From contig NZ_FOJJ01000001.1 of assembly GCF_900111775.1 (NCBI RefSeq), forward strand, positions 434,001-498,000: 64,000 nt of DNA, read 5' to 3'. The position numbers and the translations under genes are program-made. Under the pieces are notes generated by a model. The model did no database searches. It was not told the DNA's origin and saw nothing but the letters and a program-made list of their open reading frames with translations. Within the stretch, counting starts at the first letter, position 1. Each line of letters begins with the position of its first letter. This stretch comes from Desulfuromonas acetexigens. GTDB taxonomy: Bacteria > Desulfobacterota > Desulfuromonadia > Desulfuromonadales > Trichloromonadaceae. Shown piece by piece: positions 56,603 through 64,000 of this stretch.

Positions 56603-57260
56603 ACAACTTGATCCCCACCGCCTTGAAAACCAGTTCCGCCGAATTTCTCCGGCACTGCTCGAACTGGTCCTCGGAAAGTCCGGCGCCCAGGGCGATTTTG
56701 CGAGCCATTTCCAGGGAAAGGAGATCGCCGGGGGCGTGGGCGTCGTTGTTGATGACCAGTTTGGCCCCGGCCGCAAGGGCCAGTTTCGCCACATGGCCGT
56801 TGGTCAGGGAGTGCCCCTTGCGCGTGGTGATTTCCAGGCAGACTCCGCCCTGGGCGGCGAGCGCCGCTTCCTCGGCGGTGAGCAGGCCGGGATGGGAGAG
56901 GATATCGACCCCGGCCTCGATGGCCGCTCGATTGGTGCCGGGGGCGACCGGTTCGACGATCGTTTCGCCGTGCAGAACGACGAGCTTTGCACCAAGGGAG
57001 CGGGCCTCAGCCGCCGCCTCGGCGATCATCGCCGGGGGGATGTGGGTCAGTTCGATGCCGGGAATCACTGCCAGGCCCAGCGACTTGCCGAGATCATGGG
57101 CGATCCGCGACAGGCGGGGGATAATCAGATCCATGTTGGAGAAATCCCCGTGATCGGTGATGGCCAGGGCACGATAGCCGGCCACCGCCGCCCGGCGGGC
57201 CAGTTCGAAGGGGATGAGTTCACCATCGCTGAAAACGGTATGGGTATGCAGATCGATCAT
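56601..57260 (-). CDS. PHP-domain phosphoesterase (histidinol-phosphatase-like)
   Basis: A 219-residue metallo-phosphoesterase of the PHP family. Metal ligands are in DLHTHTVFSDGELIPFEL (residues 3-20) and ALAITDHGDFSNMD, then GIELTH, HPGLLT and the late INNDAHAPGDLLS. This is the pattern of short PHP proteins annotated as histidinol-phosphate phosphatase domain proteins; the substrate is unproven. It overlaps the receiver/DUF4388 gene by 4 bases (ATGA) and its stop codon begins the heptamer array. Confidence 0.85.
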   Translation of the reverse strand: MIDLHTHTVFSDGELIPFELARRAAVAGYRALAITDHGDFSNMDLIIPRLSRIAHDLGKSLGLAVIPGIELTHIPPAMIAEAAAEARSLGAKLVVLHGETIVEPVAPGTNRAAIEAGVDILSHPGLLTAEEAALAAQGGVCLEITTRKGHSLTNGHVAKLALAAGAKLVINNDAHAPGDLLSLEMARKIALGAGLSEDQFEQCRRNSAELVFKAVGIKL

Positions 57261-58738
57261 AGGTCCTCGCGTGCCGGCAGTGGCCGGCGAAATTGGGATG
57301 CGAAAAAAGCCAGCAGTTCACGAAAGCTTTTACGATCCCCTTTTTTCAGGAAAAACGCCCCTTTCTTCGGTTCATCGAAGGCGGCCGTCACCACTGGTGC
57401 CTGGGCGCGGTCCTGAAAGAACTCCCGGGCCGGCGCCATTCCCGCACCATCGGAAAGGCAGAGAACGCCGAACAGCCGCCGCAGGAAAGGGGTCCATAGA
57501 GGGGCGGACTCGCGGGTCGCCGGCAGCACAAAGAGGCGCAGGGCGAAGGTCTCGTTGATCAGCAGCCGGCCGATATCCCCCAAGCCCAGGCCCTCCTCTC
57601 CCAGGAGAAAATCATGAGCCGGATCGAATTCGCCGATCCCCTGCAGGCTCCGCACGAAGCGGCGCACATCCTCCACCTCGTCGGCGAGCAGCACCAGCTT
57701 GGCCGACGCCTCGGCAAGGAGCACGTCGCGCTCGCCGAGATGATCCTTGATCAGGATGACCTCCTCGGAAGTGAGCAGGGGCAGACGGCCGGACTCCGCC
57801 TGGTCACTATCGCGGCGTACCCCGAGGACGCCCTTGTCGAGAAGCATCTTGAGGATCTGCAACACCTCGAAATCGGGACGGGGGCAGTGGTCAAGAATCT
57901 CCCGAACCTGGGAATAATACTCGGTGAGAACGAGAATTTCCTGCGTGGTCGGGCGCAATCCCCGGGGGAGCCGCTCGCGGGGAATCTTCAGTTCCAGGCA
58001 GGCATCCAGATCAGGGAGGCTCGCGGACTGAGCGGCCATTTCGTCCATCTGCCGCAGTCCCTCGATGATCAGATGATCGATGGGCACGGTGATGCGCGCC
58101 TCGACATCGATCCCCCCCGGTGAAAACCAGAACTCCCCATCCGTCCAGGCGAGCAGGCGAAAGAAGGCCTTATCGCCATCGACCCGGCCGAGGCGAGCGT
58201 TAACGACAAAGCCCTCGCGGAGAAAGATCGTTCCTCGGCCGCCGGCACCGTGCAGGGAGAGAACCCCATCCTTGCGGTTGACCCCGAGAACCTGCACCAG
58301 GTCGGTCACGGCGATCTGGTCGAGATGGCCGCGGATGTCTTTTTCCTGGCGTCCAACCTGCGCGGTCTTCTCCAGTCGGTTGAAATGTCCAAGAATCGCC
58401 GACAAGAGTTGCTCGGGATTGAAGGGCCGGGGGAGAAAACCATCCTTGTGGCGACGAAAACCGTCTACCTCCTCCCCTTCCCGTCCGACATAGAAAAAGG
58501 CCATGCGCTCGGTGCGGGGGTTGGAAAGAAGAATCTGGACCAGTCGCGTCGCCGGCAGGAGGGACACTTCGGTGTCGAGAACCATGAGTTCCGGCGCCAG
58601 GGACAGGCAGAGCTCCAGAGCTCGCGCCCCGTCGGGGGAATGCTGGACCTGCAAACCGTTCTGCCGTAACAGATCGATCATGCCGATCAGATCCGGCTGG
58701 TCACCGGCAAGCACGATTTTATTACACAACCTGGGCAC
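57257..58738 (-). CDS. Receiver-like protein with DUF4388 domain
   Basis: A 493-residue cytoplasmic protein. The N-terminal receiver-like domain (about 6-115) keeps an Asp at the phosphorylation position (VLDTEV, Asp55), but the usual Lys of the LxKPF motif is Arg (LPRPFNP) and the acidic pocket is reduced. A DUF4388/PATAN-type domain spans about 140-210 (GHLDQIAVTDLVQVLGVNRKDGVLSLHGAGGRGTIFLREG). The C-terminal half has no motif I know. Such proteins often link small GTPases or signalling partners in Desulfuromonadia. GTG at 58738, with AGGAG six bases upstream, is the likely start. It lies 30 bases after the next signalling gene. Confidence 0.78.
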   Translation of the reverse strand: MPRLCNKIVLAGDQPDLIGMIDLLRQNGLQVQHSPDGARALELCLSLAPELMVLDTEVSLLPATRLVQILLSNPRTERMAFFYVGREGEEVDGFRRHKDGFLPRPFNPEQLLSAILGHFNRLEKTAQVGRQEKDIRGHLDQIAVTDLVQVLGVNRKDGVLSLHGAGGRGTIFLREGFVVNARLGRVDGDKAFFRLLAWTDGEFWFSPGGIDVEARITVPIDHLIIEGLRQMDEMAAQSASLPDLDACLELKIPRERLPRGLRPTTQEILVLTEYYSQVREILDHCPRPDFEVLQILKMLLDKGVLGVRRDSDQAESGRLPLLTSEEVILIKDHLGERDVLLAEASAKLVLLADEVEDVRRFVRSLQGIGEFDPAHDFLLGEEGLGLGDIGRLLINETFALRLFVLPATRESAPLWTPFLRRLFGVLCLSDGAGMAPAREFFQDRAQAPVVTAAFDEPKKGAFFLKKGDRKSFRELLAFFASQFRRPLPAREDL

Positions 58739-58768
58739 GGATAGCTCCTGAAAATTACGCAAAAACGG

Positions 58769-60652
58769 CTAGATCAACGCCTGAAGCTGATATTGTTCCT
58801 GAAGTTTGACAATGATGTTTTCGACAAAATAGAAGTCGGAAGTATGGAAACCGAACAGCTCTTCCCCCTGACGGCGGGCGAAAAGGGCATAGGCGCAATC
58901 CTCGTTGAGATAGAGGATGAAGGGGATTTTTTCAAAAGAATCTCCCTCGATATAGAGTGGCACGATGCGCTGGTAATCCCAGTGGGTACGGTCGCGGCCG
59001 CCGAGCAAAAAGAGCGAAGTCGCGGACTTTTCCAGCGCTTCGACATGGCGCAGGGATTGCCGGACCTTTTCGAAATCGTCGCAGCCGCGATAGATAATCC
59101 CCCGCACCCGGCTCGACTCCACCACCTCGCGACAAAAAGCGCGCATGATCTCGTCGAGACGTGCGGCGGGCATGCGGAAGTAGCGGTAGCGGGGGTCATC
59201 CCCCTGAGCGGAAAGAGGGCCGGAAATCCCGCCTTTTTTCGGGTCGACCCGGTAATCGCCGGGGGATCCGAGCAGCCGCTCGACCAGGGGCCAGAAGGGG
59301 CTTTCCGCGATGCCGCTGCGATGATAGAGGCTCTTTTTCAGCCGTTCCAGACGACCACCAGCGACCCGCCGCAGTTCTTCGAACGTCGCGCCGTCCGTTG
59401 GATAAGCCGCCGAGCGTAAAAAGAGCTCGATCGGAAGACTCTTTTTCAGATCACAGACGCTCAACATCCCCTTGAGCGCCTTGCGGATGCGCTTCTGCGC
59501 CACCAGCGAACCCCAGTAATCGGTTTCCGGCAAGAGCATGTAGTATTCGTCGGGTCCGGCCGTGGCCAGGATGTCGGCGTCGCGCAGAACCGAATTGATC
59601 GCCTCGATGATCCGCTCCATCGCCTCATCCAGCTCCCGCCCGCGAAAGCCGGCGGCCAGGCGAGCATGATTGTCGATGGTCAGACGGATCAGCGACAGGC
59701 TGCGCCCGTAACGACGGGACTTGTGCAGCTCCTTGTCGACATGGTCCTGAAAGAAAGCCATGTTGTAGGCCTGCCCCAGGGGCACCCGCAGGGTGTTCTG
59801 CTCCAGTTCGCGCAGCAGCAGAACATTGCGCAGGGCACCGGCGGCGAATTCGCCGACCAGGGCCGCGACCTTGAGATCCCGGCGAGTGAAGGCCTCGCGC
59901 CCCACCGGCGCCTCGATGCGGAGCAGGGCCATCCCCTCGGGTCCGACCGGAATCGGCAGCCAGAGGGCCGCGCCCTGCCCGGTCGCGGTCGCTTCACCGG
60001 CAAAGAGAATGGCGCGCAATCTTTCGTCGGGGGAGAGCGACTCCTCGCCGGAAGCCACTTTCACCAGACCGCGCCGACAGCGCAGGTGATACTGCCGACC
60101 GCCGTAGCCGGGGAGCCAGAGCAGACCGCCTTCGGCCTGCAACAGCTCCATCAGGGTATCGATGATCTGATCCCCGAGCCGGTCGAGATCGTGAATATTG
60201 AGAAACACCAGACATTTCTGGTAGTAGCCGAGGGTCTGATGGAACTCGATATTCTCTTCGAGCAGCTTCTTGTGCTCGACCCGCAGAGCCTGGCGAAAGA
60301 GGATTTTTCCAACCAGCAGCAGAAACTCGTCGGGATTGATCGGCTTGAGCAGATAGTCGGAGACCCCGCGTTTCATGGCCTCGACAGCGGCGGCGGCATC
60401 GTTTTTGTCGGTGACGACGACGATTTCCTGCCCCGGGCTGTGCCGGCGGATGCTTTCCGTGATGTCGTCGCTGCCCACGCCGGCGTGCAGCTCGGTAACA
60501 ATCAGGTCGAATTCCTCGCGACGCAGCGCCTCCATGACGTCACGAAGGCCGGCGGCGGTGCGCACGTAATAGCCGTCGTTACCGAGCAACTCCTGATAGA
60601 GCGCCCGCGAGGCCCCGTCGTTATCGATGGCGAGAATCCGTCCCTTGGCCAT
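58769..60652 (-). CDS. Degenerate receiver-GAF-GGDEF-like signalling protein
   Basis: A 627-residue cytoplasmic protein. The receiver domain (about 5-120) keeps IDND, KPINPDEF and the switch residues but has Glu54 in LIVTELHAG where the phosphoacceptor Asp is expected. A GAF-like domain follows (about 150-290), then a GGDEF-like fold (about 300-450) in which the active site is AGPDEYYML rather than GGDEF, so it should not make c-di-GMP. The C-terminal 170 residues are unassigned but are well ordered (MRAFCREVVESSRVRGIIYRG). It precedes the DUF4388 gene and may act with it. Confidence 0.75.
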   Translation of the reverse strand: MAKGRILAIDNDGASRALYQELLGNDGYYVRTAAGLRDVMEALRREEFDLIVTELHAGVGSDDITESIRRHSPGQEIVVVTDKNDAAAAVEAMKRGVSDYLLKPINPDEFLLLVGKILFRQALRVEHKKLLEENIEFHQTLGYYQKCLVFLNIHDLDRLGDQIIDTLMELLQAEGGLLWLPGYGGRQYHLRCRRGLVKVASGEESLSPDERLRAILFAGEATATGQGAALWLPIPVGPEGMALLRIEAPVGREAFTRRDLKVAALVGEFAAGALRNVLLLRELEQNTLRVPLGQAYNMAFFQDHVDKELHKSRRYGRSLSLIRLTIDNHARLAAGFRGRELDEAMERIIEAINSVLRDADILATAGPDEYYMLLPETDYWGSLVAQKRIRKALKGMLSVCDLKKSLPIELFLRSAAYPTDGATFEELRRVAGGRLERLKKSLYHRSGIAESPFWPLVERLLGSPGDYRVDPKKGGISGPLSAQGDDPRYRYFRMPAARLDEIMRAFCREVVESSRVRGIIYRGCDDFEKVRQSLRHVEALEKSATSLFLLGGRDRTHWDYQRIVPLYIEGDSFEKIPFILYLNEDCAYALFARRQGEELFGFHTSDFYFVENIIVKLQEQYQLQALI

Positions 60653-60686
60653 GATTCTTTTTTGCCTGTCGCCTTTCCGAAAGGGC

Positions 60687-62012
60687 TCAATCCGCGATCA
60701 GCCGCCCGAGATGAGAATTACGGTAAACCCGGCCGACCCGCACCGGAACGATTTGCCCGATCAGTTCCCGGGAGCCGGCGAAGTTGACGATACGATTCCA
60801 GGTGGTGCGCCCGAAGAGTTGCCCCTGCCCCTGGCGGCTCTCCCCCTCGACCAAGACCTCCAGCGTCGCGCCCGCATCCCGCTCCCGCCAATCCCGGGAG
60901 ATCTCCTCCTGCACCTTAAGCAGCCGGTCGAAACGGGCCTGGCGTTCGCCGGCAGTTGAAGGATCTTCGAGTGTGGCCGCGGCAGTGCCGCTGCGAGGGG
61001 AATAAATGAAAGAGAAGATATCGGCGTAGCGCACCTCTTCCACCAGGTGCAGGGTATCGGCGAAATCCTCCTCCGTCTCTCCCGGAAAGCCAACGATGAT
61101 GTCGGAAGTCAGACGGATATCCGGCCGCGCCTGGCGCAAACGCCGCGCCCTGTCCAGATACTGAGCACGGGAGTAACCCCGGTTCATCAGGCGCAGAATC
61201 CGGTCCGACCCGCTCTGCACCGGCAGATGGATGTGATTGCAGAGCTTTTTCAGCGAACCGAAGCAGTCGATCAGCTCGTCGGAAAGATCCTTGGGATGGG
61301 AGGTGGTGAAACGGATGCGGGCGATGCCGTCGATCCCTTCCACCTCGGTCAGCAGCCGGGCAAAGGAGAGTTCGCCGGGAAGGCCCACGCCATAGCTGTT
61401 GACGTTCTGACCGATAAGCGTCACCTCACGCACGCCGGCTGCGGCCAGTTCGCGGATTTCGTCGAGAATATCGCCGCTCGGGCGACTGATTTCGCGACCA
61501 CGCACCAGGGGCACCACGCAATAGGAACAGAAATTGTCGCAGCCCTGCATGACCGTCACGAAGCGGGTCACGGCCTCGCCGCCGCTCCGGCGGGGAAAGA
61601 GGCGCAAGCGCGTTTCCCGATCGAGAAATTCCACGGCGTGGCCGCGTTTGCGGCGGGATTCGGCCGCCTGAACCAGTTCGGGCAGGCGATGGACGTTATG
61701 GGTACCGAAGACCAGATCGAGATAGGGCAGATCCTTGAGCAGTTTCTCCCCCTGCTGCTGGGCAACGCAGCCGCCGACCCCGAGAATCAGGCCGGGTTTG
61801 GCGGCCTTCAGGGGTTTGTAGCGGCCGAGATGACCGTAGACCTTGCGCTCGGCCTTGTCGCGGATGGCGCAGGTATTGAGCAGAATGAGATCGGCCGCTT
61901 CCGGCCGGTCGACGGGAAGATAATCGATGGCCCGGAGAAGGTCGACGATCTGCTCCGAATCGACGACATTCATCTGACAGCCGAAGGTTTCCAGAAAAAA
62001 ATGTTTTTGCAT
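60687..62012 (-). CDS. miaB: tRNA i6A37 methylthiotransferase MiaB
   Basis: A 441-residue radical-SAM enzyme adding 2-methylthio to i6A37 of tRNAs reading UNN codons. The first cluster ligands are in LETFGCQMNVVDSEQ, LLNTCAIRDKAE and GGCVAQQQGE. The radical-SAM motif is CDNFCSYCVVPLVRG (about residue 155). A TRAM domain ends the protein. FGCQMN and the C-terminal half distinguish it from MtaB at 4.9-6.2 kb. The ATG at 62012 is well placed. It ends 34 bases before the receiver-GAF gene. Confidence 0.96.
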   Translation of the reverse strand: MQKHFFLETFGCQMNVVDSEQIVDLLRAIDYLPVDRPEAADLILLNTCAIRDKAERKVYGHLGRYKPLKAAKPGLILGVGGCVAQQQGEKLLKDLPYLDLVFGTHNVHRLPELVQAAESRRKRGHAVEFLDRETRLRLFPRRSGGEAVTRFVTVMQGCDNFCSYCVVPLVRGREISRPSGDILDEIRELAAAGVREVTLIGQNVNSYGVGLPGELSFARLLTEVEGIDGIARIRFTTSHPKDLSDELIDCFGSLKKLCNHIHLPVQSGSDRILRLMNRGYSRAQYLDRARRLRQARPDIRLTSDIIVGFPGETEEDFADTLHLVEEVRYADIFSFIYSPRSGTAAATLEDPSTAGERQARFDRLLKVQEEISRDWRERDAGATLEVLVEGESRQGQGQLFGRTTWNRIVNFAGSRELIGQIVPVRVGRVYRNSHLGRLIAD

Positions 62013-62083
62013 AAAGAGCCGAAAGCTTCCTTGATGATTTTTATCGGGAAATGATAAGCGGTTTGCGCCGGTCCCGTCAAACA

Positions 62084-62105
62084 GAATCAGGGTTTTCCCT
62101 GAATC
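62084..62105 (-). terminator. Possible terminator after the small membrane protein
   Basis: A 6-bp stem TCAGGG/CCCTGA with a 4-base loop (62087-62102) runs into the stop codon of the gene at 62104, followed on the minus strand by TTCTGTTTG. It is weak because the U-run is short. Confidence 0.4.
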
Positions 62106-62631
62106 ACAACGGCGAGCGGTTCAGTTTGTGACCGTTGCGCACCAGAGCCTCTTCCAGCAGGGCAAGAAGCGCGGCGGGATGTTCCACGGCGAGGAGGCTC
62201 AAAACGGCGCCCCCTTCCGAAGATACGGCACGGATATGGGCCAGTTCCGGCCCCAGAGGATTGACGCGAAAACTGCAAAGGCCGGCAAGTTCCATACTTT
62301 CGAGGCGCGGACGAAAGAGGCCGCGGCGGGCCAGCAGGCGCCGGTTGCTCAGGGCGTAGCCAACCCGGCTCCATTCCAGCCGTGCCAGCAGCAGATGGCC
62401 GAACGTCAGGTAGAGACCGGCAAGCCAGAAGGGAACCGGAATCAAGGCCGGCCAGGGCCAGGGGTGAGCCTTGGCCAGTTCACAGGCGCTTACCTGCCAG
62501 AAAATAGCCCCCACCAACAACAGGACACCGAAGAGGGAATGGAGCCCGTTGCGGAAGGTAAAGGCGCGGGGTGCCGGGCGCCCTTCCCAGGTCAGGGTTT
62601 CCCCTTCGGCGAAATCGTCGTTCCAGTTCAT
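62104..62631 (-). CDS. Membrane protein with PH-like domain
   Basis: A 175-residue protein. It opens with a hydrophilic segment (WNDDFAEGETLTWEGRP), then two membrane helices (SLFGVLLLVGAIFWQVSA and WPALIPVPFWLAGLYLTFGHLLLA), then a soluble C-terminal part with VGYALSNRRLLARRGLFRPRLESMEL. The last part matches the layout of small bacterial PH-domain (DUF304-type) membrane proteins, in which a Trp-Glu-Gly (WEGRP) begins the protein. Function unknown. GGAGG lies seven bases before the ATG at 62631, overlapping the upstream M48-like stop. Confidence 0.75.
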   Translation of the reverse strand: MNWNDDFAEGETLTWEGRPAPRAFTFRNGLHSLFGVLLLVGAIFWQVSACELAKAHPWPWPALIPVPFWLAGLYLTFGHLLLARLEWSRVGYALSNRRLLARRGLFRPRLESMELAGLCSFRVNPLGPELAHIRAVSSEGGAVLSLLAVEHPAALLALLEEALVRNGHKLNRSPL

Positions 62632-62633
62632 GG

Positions 62634-63896
62634 TCATTCCTCCAAAAACCGCAGTCGTTCAGCGGCGAATTTACCCAGTTTGCTGCGGGAATCGGCCTCG
62701 GCCACCGCCCGATAGAACTCCCGGGCGGCGGGACTCTTCCCCTCTTTTTCATAAGCCTCGGCGAGGAGAAAGGCGGCCCGTTGGGAGGGGAGCAGGCGCA
62801 GGGACGCTTCCAACTCGGCGATGGCCGCGGCCGTCCCCGCCTGTTGCAGATGGGCGTAACCGAGACCCATCCGCGAATAGTAGTAACGCTGATCGAGTGC
62901 CACGGCCTTGGCCAGATGAAGACGGGCGGAGCCGAGATCTCCGGCCTGCAGGTAGGCGGTACCGAGGGCGGCAAGAATGATCGATTCCTCGGGAGCCGCC
63001 GTGGCCGCCCGGAGATAGGTCGCCACCGCCTCGCGCAACTGCCCTCCCCGCTCCAGCGCGCGCGCCTCATCGTAAAGAACATAACCCGGAAGATTCGCGC
63101 GCAGGCGCTTGAGCGCCTGATTGAATTCCCCATTCCCGGTGCGCGTTACCGCCCCGACCAAAGCCCCGGACTCGCGGTCGAGTGCCTTTAGATCCTTGCC
63201 GGACAGGGGGTGGCGCTTCAGCATCCCCTCGCGCCATCCGGCCTCTCCCTGGGCCAGGAAAAACTCTTGCAGCCGCAGCCCTTCGCGGGGGTCATAGCCT
63301 GCCTTCGCCAGCCGGGACAGACTCCCGCGCAGGGCTTCCGCTTCCTGCCGGGCCGTGAATCGGCTTTTCAGCAGCAGACTGGCCCGTTCCGGCGCCAAAC
63401 GGGCCTCGGGAGCGTAGGAAGGCCCGGAGACGGGAGGCGGCAGTTCCCCTTGGGAAGCCCCCGCCAGATGCGCCGCATGACCCTGTCGGACATGCTCCAG
63501 CTGATGGGCAAGCAGAGCCGCCAACGGCCCTTCCCTTTCAAATTCGGCCAGGAGGCCGCGGGTGACCAGGATAAAACCGCCGGGCAGGGCCAAGGCATCG
63601 GGGCGAGACTCGTTCACTACGACAAAGCGGCCCGCTTCACCGGGCGCGAGAAGGTGTTTGCCAACCTTCTGAAGATAGGCCTGCAGGGGATTGTCGGGAT
63701 AGAGGCCGCCGAGGAGCTGACAGGTCGCCGGGAAGAGCCGCTCGCCGGTCCGGTTGGCGCGCTCATCGGCGGAAACTACGTCCGCCGCCTTCCCGGGGAG
63801 CACAACTTGGCTGCGGGGGGCCATCCGCGGCCCACCGCAAGCGGCCAAGAGCAGCATTAAAACCAGGGCCCCCGACAAAAGAATGCTTCGCGTCAC
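62634..63896 (-). CDS. M48-like TPR lipoprotein with altered active site (HQLEH)
   Basis: A 420-residue lipoprotein (lipobox LLAAC, Cys20). The M48-like region (about residues 45-215) resembles BepA/LoiP: LYPDNPLQAYLQKVGKHLL, FVVVNESRPDALALPGGFILVTRGLL, LLAHQLEHVRQGH and, near residue 185, ARQEAEALRG. The zinc motif HExxH is HQLEH (131-135), so the catalytic Glu is Gln, although the other ligands remain. From about residue 245 TPR-type repeats follow (YDEARALERGGQLREAVATYLRAA, AALGTAYLQAGDLGSARLHLAKA). It starts with GTG at 63896, with GAAGGAGGT upstream. It is probably an inactive peptidase scaffold for outer-membrane assembly. Confidence 0.85.
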   Translation of the reverse strand: MTRSILLSGALVLMLLLAACGGPRMAPRSQVVLPGKAADVVSADERANRTGERLFPATCQLLGGLYPDNPLQAYLQKVGKHLLAPGEAGRFVVVNESRPDALALPGGFILVTRGLLAEFEREGPLAALLAHQLEHVRQGHAAHLAGASQGELPPPVSGPSYAPEARLAPERASLLLKSRFTARQEAEALRGSLSRLAKAGYDPREGLRLQEFFLAQGEAGWREGMLKRHPLSGKDLKALDRESGALVGAVTRTGNGEFNQALKRLRANLPGYVLYDEARALERGGQLREAVATYLRAATAAPEESIILAALGTAYLQAGDLGSARLHLAKAVALDQRYYYSRMGLGYAHLQQAGTAAAIAELEASLRLLPSQRAAFLLAEAYEKEGKSPAAREFYRAVAEADSRSKLGKFAAERLRFLEE

Positions 63897-63915
63897 AATC
63901 GACCTCCTTCGTTGG

Positions 63916-63964
63916 AAGGGGTCAGGATAAAGGAAAACGCCGGGGGGATAAAGGGCAAAGAGCA
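63916..63964 (+). repeat. Degenerate heptamer array upstream of the M48-like gene
   Basis: AAGG or close variants recur at 63916, 63923 (CAGG), 63930, 63944 (GGGG), 63951 and 63958 (AAGA) with 7-base spacing on the plus strand; one unit at 63937 is lost. It is the same heptamer type as at 53.3, 53.7 and 56.6 kb, but more eroded. No gene start is seen downstream to the window end at 64000. Confidence 0.55.
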
Positions 63965-64000
63965 GCTGCAGATCAACAAAAAATCCCCGAAGTCGTCGTC

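Overview
This is ordinary chromosomal core sequence, rich in G+C and tightly packed, most probably from a member of the Desulfuromonadia (Geobacter/Desulfuromonas type, formerly Deltaproteobacteria). The inference rests on gene content: a DUF342/FapA protein behind a sigma-54-type promoter, a four-subunit 2-oxoacid:ferredoxin oxidoreductase, archaeal-type phosphoglycerate mutase, class I ketol-acid reductoisomerase next to a short phosphatidylserine decarboxylase, a receiver+DUF4388 protein, and GlnD, HolC and TsaB of Gram-negative type. No rRNA, tRNA, prophage, insertion sequence or CRISPR array was seen. No gene-free stretch exceeds about 220 bases. Nearly all genes are on the minus strand; only the partial first gene and two genes at 35.5-37.0 kb are on the plus strand.

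Layout. 0-4 kb: 3' end of a membrane diguanylate cyclase, a Na+/Ca2+ antiporter and FapA. 4-7.3 kb: RNA modification (RluA-type pseudouridine synthase, MtaB, MnmA). 7.4-13.8 kb: psd and the branched-chain amino acid genes ilvC, ilvN, ilvB, ilvD, with intrinsic terminators at several junctions, plus a YdcH-like protein. 13.8-19.4 kb: tsaB-rseP-dxr-cdsA-uppS and a lipoprotein (envelope and isoprenoid supply). 19.4-23.1 kb: RlmD, an unknown protein, TrmJ-like, RsmE-like and HolC. 23.1-25.8 kb: korDABC. 26-35.4 kb: apgM, xerD, glnD, an amidase with a Pro-rich repeat, mutS. 35.5-37 kb: an unknown protein and a CDF metal transporter (plus strand). 37-43.2 kb: a zinc-ribbon protein, an orphan Cas6-like RAMP protein, a helical-repeat protein, tgt, rlpA, a HEGAH lipoprotein, accA. 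43.3-53 kb: dnaE, an outer-membrane-like protein, maf, an unknown, a WYL regulator, an alpha/beta hydrolase with an extra C-terminal domain, guaA. 53.3-64 kb: a four-helix-bundle protein inserted between guaB and guaA, guaB, an M42 peptidase, a PHP phosphatase, two degenerate signalling proteins, miaB, a small membrane protein and an M48-like lipoprotein.

The most unusual items are: (1) a Cas6-like protein with no cas operon or array, in a tgt-helical-repeat-cas6 gene string; (2) a four-helix-bundle (23S intervening-sequence type) gene placed inside guaBA and bracketed by inverted arrays of a degenerate 7-bp AAGGNNN repeat, with related arrays at two further sites; (3) an M48-like TPR lipoprotein whose HExxH has become HQLEH; (4) paired signalling proteins with altered phosphoacceptor or GGDEF residues; (5) an alpha/beta hydrolase with an appended repetitive domain; and (6) a possible AUU start for cdsA. 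All functional statements are from reading motifs; no database search was run.
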